A DNA stretch of 64,000 bases from an uncultured Alphaproteobacteria bacterium (GCA_945957365.1 CAMFKI010000012.1:1-64000), one strand, 5' to 3'; positions 26,001 through 34,825 are shown, counted from the stretch's first letter. A program made the numbers and translations. The notes: a model not told the origin generated them from the sequence alone.

Positions 26001-26402
26001 TCACCTGTTGCGGAACACCCAGATGCGGCTTGCCGCATAGGTGATGACGGGAATGGACGCCGCCGAAAGGAAGGCGGCCAAAGCGTCCGGCGCCTTCACC
26101 TCGTGGATCAGCAACTCGAGCAGCAGCGTGCTCACCGCGAAGGCGGCCGCCGATGCGCCGAAGAAGCGTGCGAAGCTGCGGCCCAGCGGTGCGGTGGAGC
26201 GGAAGGTCCAGAAATGGTGGCCGGCGAAGGACACGCCCAGCGCCAGCAGATAGGCAATGGCATTGGCGAACAGCGGCCCCAGCGCATCAAGGCCCAGCAG
26301 TGCGGCGAGCACCAGGAAATGCGTCAGCGTCGCCGCCGCCCCCACCGCGCCGAAGCGCATGCCGAGCAGCACCTCGCGCAGCACGCCGTGTTTCAGGCTC
26401 AA
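26001..26402 (-). CDS. GtrA-family small membrane protein
   Basis: A 133-residue protein with four transmembrane helices and typical GtrA ends: RFGAVGAAATLTHFLVL near residue 16 and the closing ASRIWVFRN. GtrA proteins are thought to flip undecaprenyl-phosphate-linked sugars across the inner membrane. The start is probably TTG at 26402, overlapping the stop of the glycosyltransferase upstream (TTGA), with AGGGA six bases ahead; an ATG at 26360 is an alternative. Pairing with a GtrB-like transferase supports the role. Confidence 0.82.
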   Translation of the reverse strand: MSLKHGVLREVLLGMRFGAVGAAATLTHFLVLAALLGLDALGPLFANAIAYLLALGVSFAGHHFWTFRSTAPLGRSFARFFGASAAAFAVSTLLLELLIHEVKAPDALAAFLSAASIPVITYAASRIWVFRNR

Positions 26403-27340
26403 TGCGGGTCCCTGGCATCATAGACGTGGCGCACGAGGAAGATCGGACGCCGCTTCGATTCGAAATAGCTCCGCCCGAGATATTCCCCGAGGATGCCGAT
26501 GCCGATCAGCTGCACCCCGCCGAGGAAATTGACCGCCACGAACAGCGAGGCATAGCCCGGCACGTCGGTGCCGAAGAGCACGACGCGGACGATCACGTAA
26601 ATGGCGAAGAGGAAGGACAGGAGCGACACCATGGCGCCGAGATAGGTCCACACCCGCAGCGGATAGGAGCTGAAGCTGGTCACGCCCTCGAGCGCGAAGT
26701 TCCACAGCTTCCAGCCGTCGAACTTGGTGGTGCCGGTGCTGCGCTCGGCGCGGACATAGTCGACCGTGGCGGTGCGGAAGCCGACCCAGGCGAACAGACC
26801 CTTCATGAAGCGCTGCGATTCCGGCAGCGTCGCCAGGGCGTCGACGACGCAGCGGTCCATCAGCCGGAAGTCGCCGACATTCTCCGGAATCCGCGGCGAG
26901 GCGATCTTGTTGTGCAGGCGGTAGAAGGCCGCGGCGGAGGCGCGCTTGGCCCAGGTGTCGGCGCTGCGGTCGACGCGCCGCGCCAGCACCACCTCGTAGC
27001 CTTCGCGCCACTTGGCGATCATCTGGAGGATCACCTCCGGCGGGTCCTGAAGGTCGGCATCGATGGGCACGACGACCTGGCCCCTCGCATGCTGCAGCCC
27101 GGCGGTCAGCGCTGCTTCCTTGCCGAAGTTGCGGCTGAGGTCGATCGTCCGGATGCGCAGCGGCGGCGCCTTCACGGCGAGCAGGCGCTCGAGCGAGGCG
27201 TCGGTGCTGCCGTCATTGACGAAGACGATCTCGACCGAAAGGTCGGCCTCGGGCGCGAAGACGGCAGCCACCCGCGCCACGAAAGGCTCGATCGCCTCCG
27301 CCTCGTTATAGACCGGCACCACCAGCGAAACTTCGATCAT
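26399..27340 (-). CDS. GtrB-like family 2 glycosyltransferase
   Basis: A 313-residue GT2 enzyme. The soluble domain opens with SLVVPVYNE, has DADLQDPPE near residue 94, and the later acceptor motif RSADTWAKR region. Two C-terminal transmembrane helices follow, as in dolichyl- or polyprenyl-phosphate sugar transferases. It likely loads glucose or another hexose onto undecaprenyl phosphate at the cytoplasmic face, for flipping by the overlapping GtrA. The ATG at 27340 starts three residues before the first strand. The third, acceptor-specific Gtr component may be the divergent polytopic protein at 27543. Confidence 0.85.
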   Translation of the reverse strand: MIEVSLVVPVYNEAEAIEPFVARVAAVFAPEADLSVEIVFVNDGSTDASLERLLAVKAPPLRIRTIDLSRNFGKEAALTAGLQHARGQVVVPIDADLQDPPEVILQMIAKWREGYEVVLARRVDRSADTWAKRASAAAFYRLHNKIASPRIPENVGDFRLMDRCVVDALATLPESQRFMKGLFAWVGFRTATVDYVRAERSTGTTKFDGWKLWNFALEGVTSFSSYPLRVWTYLGAMVSLLSFLFAIYVIVRVVLFGTDVPGYASLFVAVNFLGGVQLIGIGILGEYLGRSYFESKRRPIFLVRHVYDARDPH

Positions 27341-27542
27341 GCAATCCGTCTGAAGCCAGGAGTCCTCGCGCCGCCGGCAGTAAACCGGCAATGGGTGTGC
27401 ATTCCCTTAACCTGCCGTTGACCGCCAGAGGTCAGGCCCCAACCGGGGCGTGACACGACTTCTTGGAATTCGCTTAAACGACTGATATTTCTTGTAAAAG
27501 TTGAAGTCGCCGAAGCCCTTAGCGTTTGCCCTCGAAGCGTGG

Positions 27543-29114
27543 ATGCCGCATATTCCGGAGCGTCAGTCAGGATGGGCGGAACGGATGTCGGCAGGCGCTT
27601 TGGGACCGCTCGGCGCGGAAATCACCGCTTCGCTGCGCGATCTCAACCGGTTCATGCGCGAGGTGGGGATTTATCTCGTCGTCATCATCCTCGCGTCCGG
27701 CGGGGCCTTCATCTTCCAGAACCTCATCGCCGCCGATGGCTGGTGGTCCTATGCCGACTGGAGCAACTGGCAGACCACGGGGCCCGTGTCGGACGGCCGC
27801 CCGGTCTCGGCGCTGATCTCGCTCATCGCCCGCAATGCCTTTCCGCTCCATCCCTTCGACAGCGTGCTGTTCTACGCCGCGCTCGTGGTCTTCGCCGTCA
27901 CGCTGTTCCGGCGCTGGAGCGAGTCGTCCTGGGTCCTGCTGCTGCTGGTCGCGCTGTTCGTGACCAGCCCCTTCCTGGTCGAGCCCCTGCTGCTGGGCGC
28001 CAGCCAGCTGCCCCTGGCCGTGGCGCTGCTGCTGCTCAGCTTCTGGTTTCTCACCCTGTCGTCGGTCGACCAGTCACCCACCCGCCAGGTACGGCTCGCC
28101 GCCGTGCTGGCCGGCTCAATCGCCGCGGCGCTGGCGCTGGCGACGCGCAGCGAGACCATCTTCCTCATGCTGGGCGCCACGCTCATCGAACTGGCGCGCG
28201 CCCTCCTCACCGACCGGGGGCACTTCGGCAATCGCGTGTTTCCGCTGTTCGCCAGTCTCCTGCTGGCCTGCGCCTTTGCCGCCCTGCTGATCGCCACCGT
28301 CGTCACGGTTTCGGGCCTGGGCTTCACCACCAGCGGCAACACCGGCGTCGCCGGCCTCATCGCGGGGAGGGATGACGCCGTCCAGGCACTGGAGCGCTTC
28401 CTCGTCTACTGGAGCACCTTCCTCACCAGGCCGCATCACCTGTTCCCCGCTGCCGTCAAGGTGCTGGTGCTGGCGCTCGCGGCCCTTGCCGTCACGCAAT
28501 GCATCGTGGGGCGCGACGTGTTCCGGCTCGCCGTCATCGTCATCGTGGCGGCGCTGCTTTCGGCGCTGCCGCTGACGCTCGGCCTTCTCAGCAAGGGCTT
28601 TCCCTACGCCTATGCCTCGGTGTTTCCGCTGGCGCTGTTTCCCTGCTTCCTGGCCTGCGTCTGCGTGACCGGACCGGCGCGGCTGCCCGGCGTGCGCTGG
28701 CTGGCGGGGATTGCGGGTTCGGCCATCGTGCTGGTCTCCGCCGCCAGCCTGTCGGAAGCCCAGGTGCGGCTGGCCAATCTCAACCGGCGCGATTTTTCGA
28801 CCATGACGCAGTTCCTCGCCGAGATCCGAGCGGCAGGCGTTGCCGACTGGAAGGTGGCCGCGCTCGGCAGCTACGATGACAGCTTGCAGGACAGCTGGGG
28901 CAGGGGCCGGGACCAGTGCAGCGCCTTTGCCTGTGCGCCGTCGCTCGCCCCGATCATGGCGCTCACCCTGCTCGAACAGGCGCCCGCGTCCCGCGTGTTC
29001 ACCCTGACGCCGGACGAGCAGGCCCAGCTCAAGCCCGCCCTCGACGCCTTGCCGACAGGTTCCGCGACGCTGCTGCGCCTCGACCGCGCGCGGTTCGTGG
29101 TGCTGCTGAAATAG
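27543..29114 (+). CDS. Polytopic membrane protein, possible Gtr-type glycosyltransferase
   Basis: About 523 residues with roughly ten hydrophobic helices and a soluble C-terminal domain of about 110 residues. After the first helix comes GWWSYADWSNW, a large acidic, aromatic loop like that in GT-C transferases. With GtrA and GtrB encoded divergently, it could be the lineage-specific transferase that moves a lipid-linked sugar onto an O-antigen or other surface glycan. That role is inferred; I do not recognise the family with certainty. Start is uncertain: ATG 27543, ATG 27585, or TTG 27501. Confidence 0.6.
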   Translation: MPHIPERQSGWAERMSAGALGPLGAEITASLRDLNRFMREVGIYLVVIILASGGAFIFQNLIAADGWWSYADWSNWQTTGPVSDGRPVSALISLIARNAFPLHPFDSVLFYAALVVFAVTLFRRWSESSWVLLLLVALFVTSPFLVEPLLLGASQLPLAVALLLLSFWFLTLSSVDQSPTRQVRLAAVLAGSIAAALALATRSETIFLMLGATLIELARALLTDRGHFGNRVFPLFASLLLACAFAALLIATVVTVSGLGFTTSGNTGVAGLIAGRDDAVQALERFLVYWSTFLTRPHHLFPAAVKVLVLALAALAVTQCIVGRDVFRLAVIVIVAALLSALPLTLGLLSKGFPYAYASVFPLALFPCFLACVCVTGPARLPGVRWLAGIAGSAIVLVSAASLSEAQVRLANLNRRDFSTMTQFLAEIRAAGVADWKVAALGSYDDSLQDSWGRGRDQCSAFACAPSLAPIMALTLLEQAPASRVFTLTPDEQAQLKPALDALPTGSATLLRLDRARFVVLLK

Positions 29115-29120
29115 GCCGTG

Positions 29121-29657
29121 TCAGGCCTTGGCCTGGCGCGCCCGCTCGATCGCTTCGATGATCATCCGCTCGGCTTCCGCGGCATTGCCCCAGCCCACCA
29201 CCTTCACCCACTTGCCGGGCTCGAGATCCTTGTAGTGCTCGAAGAAGTGCTCGATCTGCTGGCGGGTGATCTCGGGAAGGTCGGTGTATTCATGGACGTT
29301 CTCGTAGCGCCTCGTCAGCTTGGGCGTCGGCACGGCGATGATCTTCTCGTCGCCGCCCGCCTCGTCCTGCATCTTGAGCACGCCCACCGGGCGCACTGCG
29401 ACGAGGGCACCTGGAATGATGCCGCGCTGGTTGGCGATCAGCACGTCGATCGGATCACCGTCGTCCGACAGGGTGTGCGGGATGAAGCCGTAATTGCCGG
29501 GATAGCGCATCGAGGTATAGAGGAAGCGGTCGACCACCAGGGTGCCCGCCGCCTTGTCCATCTCGTACTTGATCGGTTCGCCGCCGACCGGCACCTCGAC
29601 GATGACGTTGACTTCCTTCGGGGGATTCTTGCCGATCGAGATGGCGTCGATGCGCAT
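29121..29657 (-). CDS. ppa: Soluble inorganic pyrophosphatase
   Basis: A 178-residue family I pyrophosphatase that hydrolyses PPi to two phosphates and drives biosynthetic reactions. The signature DGDPIDVLI is near residue 67, preceded by [10 protein letters not shown] and followed by DEKIIAVP with further Mg ligands. Length matches the bacterial hexameric enzyme. The ATG at 29657 opens at the usual MRIDAIS-type start. It converges on the membrane protein gene with six bases between. Confidence 0.95.
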   Translation of the reverse strand: MRIDAISIGKNPPKEVNVIVEVPVGGEPIKYEMDKAAGTLVVDRFLYTSMRYPGNYGFIPHTLSDDGDPIDVLIANQRGIIPGALVAVRPVGVLKMQDEAGGDEKIIAVPTPKLTRRYENVHEYTDLPEITRQQIEHFFEHYKDLEPGKWVKVVGWGNAAEAERMIIEAIERARQAKA

Positions 29658-29799
29658 GGGGTATCCTTGGATCTGATCTTGTTGCAGCCTCTCTGCCATG
29701 AGAACGGCGCCGTGGCTATCCTCCTTCTGGCGGTGGGGCTTGACGGGCACGGAGGGCTGAATGGGGTGCAGGCAGCCGTCGCGCGGAGCCCTCTTCCGG

Positions 29800-29911
29800 C
29801 CTGTCGGCCACCTTCTCCCATTGGCTGCGCCAACGGGAGAAGGACTCGTGGCGCGATCTTTCCCAAAGTCCTTCTCCCGTCCCGCAGGGATGGGAGAAGG
29901 TGCCCGACAGG
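29800..29911. repeat. 112-bp RIME-like palindromic element
   Basis: The ends CCTGTCGGCCACCTTCTCCC and GGGAGAAGGTGCCCGACAGG are inverted copies with one mismatch. Inside are two hairpins, each with arms CCTTCTCCC / GGGAGAAGG: 29811-29819 with 29835-29843, and 29870-29878 with 29892-29900. This layout resembles the RIME-type intergenic mosaic elements of rhizobia. No gene is carried. Confidence 0.65.
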
Positions 29912-29956
29912 GCGGATGAGGGCCTCTTTCCGCAAGTCTCAACCACCCAAAAAAAA

Positions 29957-29978
29957 TACCCGGGACGCGCCCGGGCAT
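29957..29978. repeat. Dispersed palindrome, copy 3 (loop ACGCG)
   Basis: CCCGGG arms around ACGCG, followed by GCATGATGA. The core matches 1856-1878 nearly base for base and preserves the ACGNG loop of 131-153. It lies 27 bases beyond the bipA stop codon. Confidence 0.55.
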
Positions 29979-30004
29979 GATGACGTTTGGAAACGGGAAG
30001 GGTG

Positions 30005-31837
30005 TTACGCCTCGCTCGCGGCTTCCTTCTGGCGGCTGACCTTCTTGCGCTCGTTGGGGTCGAGGATGGTCTTGCGCAGGCGGATCGACTTCGGGGTGAC
30101 CTCGACGAGCTCGTCCTCGCCGACATAGGCCAGGGCCTTTTCGAGCGACATCCTGATCGGCGGGGTCAGCACCACGGCCTCGTCCTTGCCCGAGGCGCGA
30201 ACGTTGGTCAGCTTCTTGCCCTTGATGACGTTGAGCTCGAGGTCATTGCCGCGCGTGTGTTCACCGATGATCATGCCGGCATAGACCTTGGTGCCGTGCT
30301 CGATGAACATCGGCCCGCGGTCCTGCAGGTTGAAGATGGCATAGGCCACGGCATCGCCGTCGCTGTTGGACAGCAGGGCGCCGGTGTGGCGGCCGGGGAT
30401 CTCGCCGAAATAGGGCGCATAGGAGTGGAACAGGCGGTTCATGATCGCCGTGCCGCGCGTATCCGACAGCAGTTCCGACTGGTAGCCGATGAGGCCGCGC
30501 GTCGGCGCGTGGAACACGATGCGCTGGCGGCCGACGCCGCTCGGGCGCATGTCGCGCATTTCGGCGCGGCGTTCGGACAGCTTCTGGACGACGACGCCGG
30601 TATATTCCTCGTCGACGTCGACGATCACTTCCTCGACCGGCTCCAGCTTCTCGCCGGTGGTCTCGTCGGTCTTGAACACCACGCGCGGGCGGCCCACGGT
30701 GAGCTCGAAGCCCTCGCGGCGCATGGTCTCGATCAGGATGCCGAGCTGCAGTTCGCCGCGGCCCGCCACCTCGAAAGCGTCGGTTTCATTGACCGAGGGC
30801 GTGACGCGCAGCGCCACGTTGCCTTCGGCCTCGCGCAGCAGCCGGTCACGGATGACGCGCGACTGCACCTTGTCGCCTTCCTTGCCGGCCAGCGGGCCGT
30901 CGTTGATGCGGAAGGTCATGGTCAGCGTCGGCGGGTCGATGGGCTGGGCGTAGATCGGCTCCGTCACCGACGGATCGCAGATCGTGTCGGCGACGGTGGC
31001 CGTGGTCAGACCCGAGATGGCGATGATGTCGCCCGCTTCGGCCTCATCCACCGGCACGCGCTCGAGACCGCGGAAGGCCAGCACCTTGGAGATGCGGCCC
31101 TGTTCGGCAATCGAACCGTCGCGCGACAGCGCCTTCACCGACTGGTTGGCCTTGATGGTGCCGGAGCGCACGCGGCCCGTCAGCACGCGGCCGAGGAAGG
31201 GGTTGGCCTCGATCGTCGTCACCAGCATGCGGAAGGGACCTTCCTCGACGACCGGCGACTGGAAGTGCTTGACGATCAGGTCGAACAGCGGGGCCATGTT
31301 CTCCTGCGAGCCGGTGGGCGAATCCGCCATCCAGCCCTGCTTGGCGGAACCGTAGATGATCGGGAAGTCGAGCTGCTCCTCGTTGGCGTCGAGGTTGGCG
31401 AAGAGGTCGAACACCTCGTTCACCACCTCGTTGTGGCGCTCGTCCGGGCGGTCGATCTTGTTGATGCAGACGATGGGCCGGAGGCCGATCTTGAGGGCCT
31501 TCTGCAGCACGAACTTGGTCTGCGGCATCGGGCCCTCGGCAGCATCCACCAGCAGCACGGCGCCGTCCACCATGTTGAGGATGCGCTCCACCTCGCCGCC
31601 GAAGTCGGCGTGGCCGGGGGTGTCGACGATGTTGATGCGGGTGTCCTTCCAGTTCAGCGAGGTCACCTTGGCCAGGATGGTGATGCCGCGCTCACGCTCC
31701 AGGTCGTTCGAGTCCATGGCGCGCTCGGCCACCTTCTGGTTCTCGCGGAACGAGCCCGACTGCGAGAGGAGACGGTCGATCAGCGTGGTCTTGCCGTGGT
31801 CGACGTGGGCAATGATGGCGATATTGCGCAAATTCAT
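30005..31837 (-). CDS. typA: Translational GTPase TypA/BipA
   Basis: A 610-residue ribosome-associated GTPase. The G1 loop AHVDHGKT covers residues 10-17, followed by [16 protein letters not shown] and the NKIDR specificity motif near 128. EF-G-like domains III and V and the BipA-specific C-terminal domain follow. It assists ribosome assembly and growth under stress or cold. ATG at 31837 is the usual MNLRNIAII start; a GTG three codons earlier is possible. It is divergent from the J-domain gene. Confidence 0.95.
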   Translation of the reverse strand: MNLRNIAIIAHVDHGKTTLIDRLLSQSGSFRENQKVAERAMDSNDLERERGITILAKVTSLNWKDTRINIVDTPGHADFGGEVERILNMVDGAVLLVDAAEGPMPQTKFVLQKALKIGLRPIVCINKIDRPDERHNEVVNEVFDLFANLDANEEQLDFPIIYGSAKQGWMADSPTGSQENMAPLFDLIVKHFQSPVVEEGPFRMLVTTIEANPFLGRVLTGRVRSGTIKANQSVKALSRDGSIAEQGRISKVLAFRGLERVPVDEAEAGDIIAISGLTTATVADTICDPSVTEPIYAQPIDPPTLTMTFRINDGPLAGKEGDKVQSRVIRDRLLREAEGNVALRVTPSVNETDAFEVAGRGELQLGILIETMRREGFELTVGRPRVVFKTDETTGEKLEPVEEVIVDVDEEYTGVVVQKLSERRAEMRDMRPSGVGRQRIVFHAPTRGLIGYQSELLSDTRGTAIMNRLFHSYAPYFGEIPGRHTGALLSNSDGDAVAYAIFNLQDRGPMFIEHGTKVYAGMIIGEHTRGNDLELNVIKGKKLTNVRASGKDEAVVLTPPIRMSLEKALAYVGEDELVEVTPKSIRLRKTILDPNERKKVSRQKEAASEA

Positions 31838-31963
31838 GTGGCGCACTGACTTTCTGCATGCGTGGGAACGGGAGTTGCCGGGCGCTTAGCATGCGCAGCA
31901 TGGAAAGGCAATTTAACGCTTGGTTCACAACCGGTGATATGCTCAACCAAAGGAGGAACCACG

Positions 31964-32422
31964 ATGTTCAACGGCCGCGACGACAAGAATGCCCGCACCC
32001 AGGTCTTCGTGACCCTGGCCGACGGCGCCGTGCTGACCGTTTCGGTTCGGCTGCCGCTGTCCAACCGGCTGGGCGACGCGCTCAATAATTCCGACACCTT
32101 CCTCGATGCCCTGTCGCCCTCGGGCCAGCAGCAGTTCATCGCCAAGACCGCCATCCGTTCGGTGCGTTCGGCCAATGTTCCGAAATCGGACCAGCTCGAC
32201 ATGGAAGGCCGCGCCCCGGGCACGCCGTCCTTCGACCCCTATGCGGTGCTCAAGGTGGCGAAGGATGCGAGCCCCGACGAGATCCGCCAGGCCTATCACC
32301 GCATGGCGAAGCTCTATCACCCGGACCGCATCTCGTCCTTCGACCTGCCGGAGGAGGTGATGGAGTATATCCGCGCCATGCTGGTCCGCATCAACCTCGC
32401 CTTCGAGCAGATCGGGCGCTAG
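31964..32422 (+). CDS. Small protein with C-terminal J-domain
   Basis: A 152-residue protein. The first 85 residues form an uncharacterised, beta-looking domain (QVFVTLADGAVLTVSVRLPL), and the last 60 are a DnaJ-like J-domain with DPYAVLKVAKDASPDEIRQ and the HPD motif in YHPDRI near residue 125. The HPD indicates stimulation of an Hsp70 ATPase, so it is likely a specialised co-chaperone. The ATG at 31964 follows a strong AAAGGAGG. Its stop abuts the stop of the convergent hydrolase without a spacer. The terminal placement of the J-domain is less usual than the N-terminal form. Confidence 0.8.
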   Translation: MFNGRDDKNARTQVFVTLADGAVLTVSVRLPLSNRLGDALNNSDTFLDALSPSGQQQFIAKTAIRSVRSANVPKSDQLDMEGRAPGTPSFDPYAVLKVAKDASPDEIRQAYHRMAKLYHPDRISSFDLPEEVMEYIRAMLVRINLAFEQIGR

Positions 32423-33352
32423 TCAGGCCGGCAGGAAGCTGTCGAGGGCCGCGAAGAACTGGCGGCGGATGATGTCGCGCTCGCCCAGGATCTCGTGCTT
32501 GGCGTCGGGGATGAAGGTCAGCGCCACGCCCGGCACGCGGCGCGCCAGCCGGCGGATGCCCTCGTTGCCCACCACGCGGTCGGCGCCTGCCGCCACGATC
32601 AGCACCGGCGCCCGCGCCTTCTTCATGCGGGTGATCTTGGCAATCGATTGGCGCGCCGCTCCCAGCCAGCCGAAGGTCGGGCCGCCGAGACCGAGCTGCG
32701 GGGCCATTTCCAGCGTGGTGCTGTCACGCTCCCAGCGCCGGCGGTCCGAGGTCAGCGGATTGCCCGGAAAGTCTGCGCGGCCCATCGGCTTGCGGTGCAC
32801 CCCGGGCAGGAAGCTGCTGTGCAGCCCGGTGAACCACATGGTGTTGAGCAGCAGCGCCACCACCGGTCCCGGCCATGGGCCGTACAGGATCTCGACCAGC
32901 GGCGACACCAGGATGGCGCGGGCAAACCAGGTTTTCGAGCGCAGCAGCCGGAGCAGCACATGCGCCCCCGTCGAATGGCCGAGCGCATAGTAGGGGCCGG
33001 GGCAGGTCGGCAGCACCAGCTTTTCCATCAGCGTGCGCACGTCCTCGTCGAAGCCGGCGAAGCTCCGGGTGCGGTCGCGGTACGGCTGGCGCTTGGGCCG
33101 CTGCGAGCCGCCCTGGCCGCGCATGTCGAGGCTCGCCACCGCGAAGCCGCGCGCCATCAGGTCGCCAGCCGTCTCGAAATAGCGCTCCATGTAGTCGCCG
33201 CGCCCGCCGAGGATGACCACCGTGCCGCGGGCCTGTTCCGGCACCGCCCGCATGGCGCGCAGCCGCACCCCGTCACGGGTGACGAGGGGCACGCATTCCG
33301 CCCCCGGCGGCAGCGGGTTTTCAGGGCTGGGATAGAGCAGGGCGTCCATCAC
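32423..33352 (-). CDS. Alpha/beta-hydrolase, lysophospholipase L2-like
   Basis: A 309-residue serine hydrolase without signal peptide. The oxyanion region is GGRGDYMERYFE near residue 49, the nucleophile elbow GHSTGA near 123, and the catalytic His is in DAKHEILGE near 285. The layout matches PldB-type lysophospholipases/monoacylglycerol lipases, which release fatty acid from lysolipids. The substrate is inferred. ATGs at codons 1 and 2 are both possible starts. Confidence 0.82.
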   Translation of the reverse strand: MMDALLYPSPENPLPPGAECVPLVTRDGVRLRAMRAVPEQARGTVVILGGRGDYMERYFETAGDLMARGFAVASLDMRGQGGSQRPKRQPYRDRTRSFAGFDEDVRTLMEKLVLPTCPGPYYALGHSTGAHVLLRLLRSKTWFARAILVSPLVEILYGPWPGPVVALLLNTMWFTGLHSSFLPGVHRKPMGRADFPGNPLTSDRRRWERDSTTLEMAPQLGLGGPTFGWLGAARQSIAKITRMKKARAPVLIVAAGADRVVGNEGIRRLARRVPGVALTFIPDAKHEILGERDIIRRQFFAALDSFLPA

Positions 33353-33391
33353 CCCGCCACACTAGCCGTGCGGCGGCGGGGCGGGCAAGCC

Positions 33392-33997
33392 TCAGGGCAG
33401 CTTCTTCACCTCGGTCAACTCGCCCGAAACGGGATCGAGCTTGATGGCGAAGGTCTTGCCGTCGCGCTTGGCGTTGAAGGCATAGAACTTGCCGCTGCAC
33501 ACCGAGGCCTCGACGCTGGAGAAGCCATAGCCGCTCACCACCTCGGTGGCCTTGTCACAGCTCAAGGGGCCGCCCGCCAATGGCTTGGCGGGGGTGGCGG
33601 AGGCGGTCTTCTGCGACGCGGCGGAGGTGCTGGTACTGGCCGTGCCGGCGGGTGTCGTGGCGGCGGGCTTGGCCTGTGGCTTCAGGGGCTTCGGCCTGGC
33701 CGGCGAGGGCGCGGGTTGCGGCGTGTAATAGCTCTCGTCGAAACGGTTCTTCTTTTTCTTCTGCCCATTGGGCGCGTCGTACTGGTCGGGCGTCGTCGCG
33801 TAGTCGCCGAACAGCAGGCGGATGCCCGGGATGTGGCGCAGGATGGGCGGCCCCGTATAGGTATCGTCGGTCGGCGTGGGCGGCGGGGGTTCGTTGTGGT
33901 CATTCCCGGCCAGGGCCGTTCCGGCAGCCAGCCCCAGCGTCAGGAACGCCACGACGCTGCCCAGACCGATCGCGCGGATTACTGACTTTATGAACAT
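33392..33997 (-). CDS. Secreted protein, Pro/Ala/Thr linker and two-Cys C-terminal domain
   Basis: A 201-residue exported protein with a signal peptide cleaved near residue 30. A Pro-rich segment, a KKKK patch near 80, and a long Ala/Pro/Thr/Ser linker (about 92-140) follow. The final 57 residues have two cysteines and the pattern C-SGKFYAFNAKRDGKTFAIKLD, reminiscent of PepSY folds. This C-terminal domain aligns with that of the next gene on the same strand (34165-34587), so the two are related in part. Function unknown; probably periplasmic or envelope-bound. Confidence 0.68.
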   Translation of the reverse strand: MFIKSVIRAIGLGSVVAFLTLGLAAGTALAGNDHNEPPPPTPTDDTYTGPPILRHIPGIRLLFGDYATTPDQYDAPNGQKKKKNRFDESYYTPQPAPSPARPKPLKPQAKPAATTPAGTASTSTSAASQKTASATPAKPLAGGPLSCDKATEVVSGYGFSSVEASVCSGKFYAFNAKRDGKTFAIKLDPVSGELTEVKKLP

Positions 33998-34164
33998 TTA
34001 CTCTACCTTTGGGGCCCAAGGCAGGGCCCGCACCCCGCCTGACGAGTGAAACAGATGACGCGCCGCTCCGCAACCACGGCTGTACCCAATGTGAGGGAAG
34101 CTTCGTGGCCTTTCTACGGCGTTCGGAGGGCGGCGGACCGCCACCCTCCGAACTCACCTGCGGC

Positions 34165-34587
34165 TCAATAGATCCGGCGCAGGCGGCTCACGTCGCCCTG
34201 GCCATCGACGGCCATCAGGAAGCGCTTGCCGTTGCGCCAGGCGGTGTAGCGGTAGAACCCGCCACGGCAGCTCTGCACTTCGATGCCCGAATAACCCGAG
34301 CGCCACAGGATGCGCCGGCCGTCCTGGCAGCTGACGTAGCCGCCATAGGGCGGGCGCGGATGCCAGCCGCCGTAACCGCCGCCATAGCCACCGCCATAAC
34401 CACCGCCATAGCCGCCATCGCCGTAGCCGCCGCCCCAGCCGATCCCGGCCTGCACCGGCGGGTAGTAGCCGCCGCCGACACCGATGCCGACCGAAACATC
34501 GGCCTTGGCGGGGGACGTGGCGACGAGTGCCGCGGCCATCGCGCCGGCGGCGAACAGGGTCTTCATGGACAGAATGTTGCGGATCAT
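34165..34587 (-). CDS. Secreted Gly/Tyr-rich protein with two-Cys C-terminal domain
   Basis: A 140-residue exported protein. The signal peptide ends near residue 29 (AKA). A Gly-rich region with four or five GGGY repeats (about 50-80) leads to a 57-residue C-terminal domain with two cysteines and the pattern CRGGFYRYTAWRNGKRFLMAVD. That domain matches the end of the neighbouring protein at 33392-33997, including both Cys and the GK-F positions. The ATG at 34587 has GAGGAG about nine bases ahead. Function unknown. The Gly codon runs at about 34370-34430 are repetitive at DNA level. Confidence 0.66.
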   Translation of the reverse strand: MIRNILSMKTLFAAGAMAAALVATSPAKADVSVGIGVGGGYYPPVQAGIGWGGGYGDGGYGGGYGGGYGGGYGGWHPRPPYGGYVSCQDGRRILWRSGYSGIEVQSCRGGFYRYTAWRNGKRFLMAVDGQGDVSRLRRIY

Positions 34588-34704
34588 GGTCGTGCTCCTC
34601 GTTGGCGTTTGCGATGCCTCACCGGTCATCGTTGGCGCCGACACTAGCCGTGCCTCGTTGAACCCAGCCCGAACCGGCCGTTCATCCGGCGTTCAGCAAG
34701 CGGG

Positions 34705-34732
34705 CTTGAAACCCGCCGCTCGGTACCTATCT
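34705..34732 (+). promoter_or_regulatory. RpoH (sigma-32) promoter of hsp20
   Basis: CTTG at 34705-34708, exactly 17 bases, then CCTATCT at 34726-34732 with a G four bases later. This is the alphaproteobacterial sigma-32 consensus (CTTG-N17/18-CYTATNT). Transcription would start near 34740, giving a leader of about 85 bases. Confidence 0.75.
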
Positions 34733-34740
34733 CTTGGCTG

Positions 34741-34825
34741 CAGGCGCCCATCCGGGGTCTGCGCAACAACCGGCCCGGCCACACGGCGGGCATCACTCGT
34801 GACATTGCTCAAGGAGAATGTGACC
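34741..34825 (+). promoter_or_regulatory. ROSE-like RNA thermometer in hsp20 leader
   Basis: The leader can fold into a GC hairpin (34773-34780 with 34785-34791) and a weak final hairpin. In the final hairpin, GTGACATT (34799-34806) pairs with AATGTGAC (34817-34824) with one mismatch. It encloses the AAGGAG ribosome site. TTGCT at 34805-34809 matches the UYGCU anti-SD motif of ROSE elements. Folding was done by eye. Confidence 0.5.

Larger units (their letters stand above)
29658..30004. other. Gene-free stretch filled by repeats
   Basis: The 347 bases between ppa and the bipA stop contain a 112-bp palindromic element (29800-29911), a run of eight A residues near 29949, and the third copy of the dispersed palindrome (29957-29978). 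No reading frame with a ribosome site was found. Confidence 0.55.

Noticed and set aside
34350..34440. Short tandem DNA repeats that might be a CRISPR array or satellite
   Set aside because: Repeats are of Gly and Tyr codons in frame in a secreted Gly-rich protein, with no spacers of uniform size.
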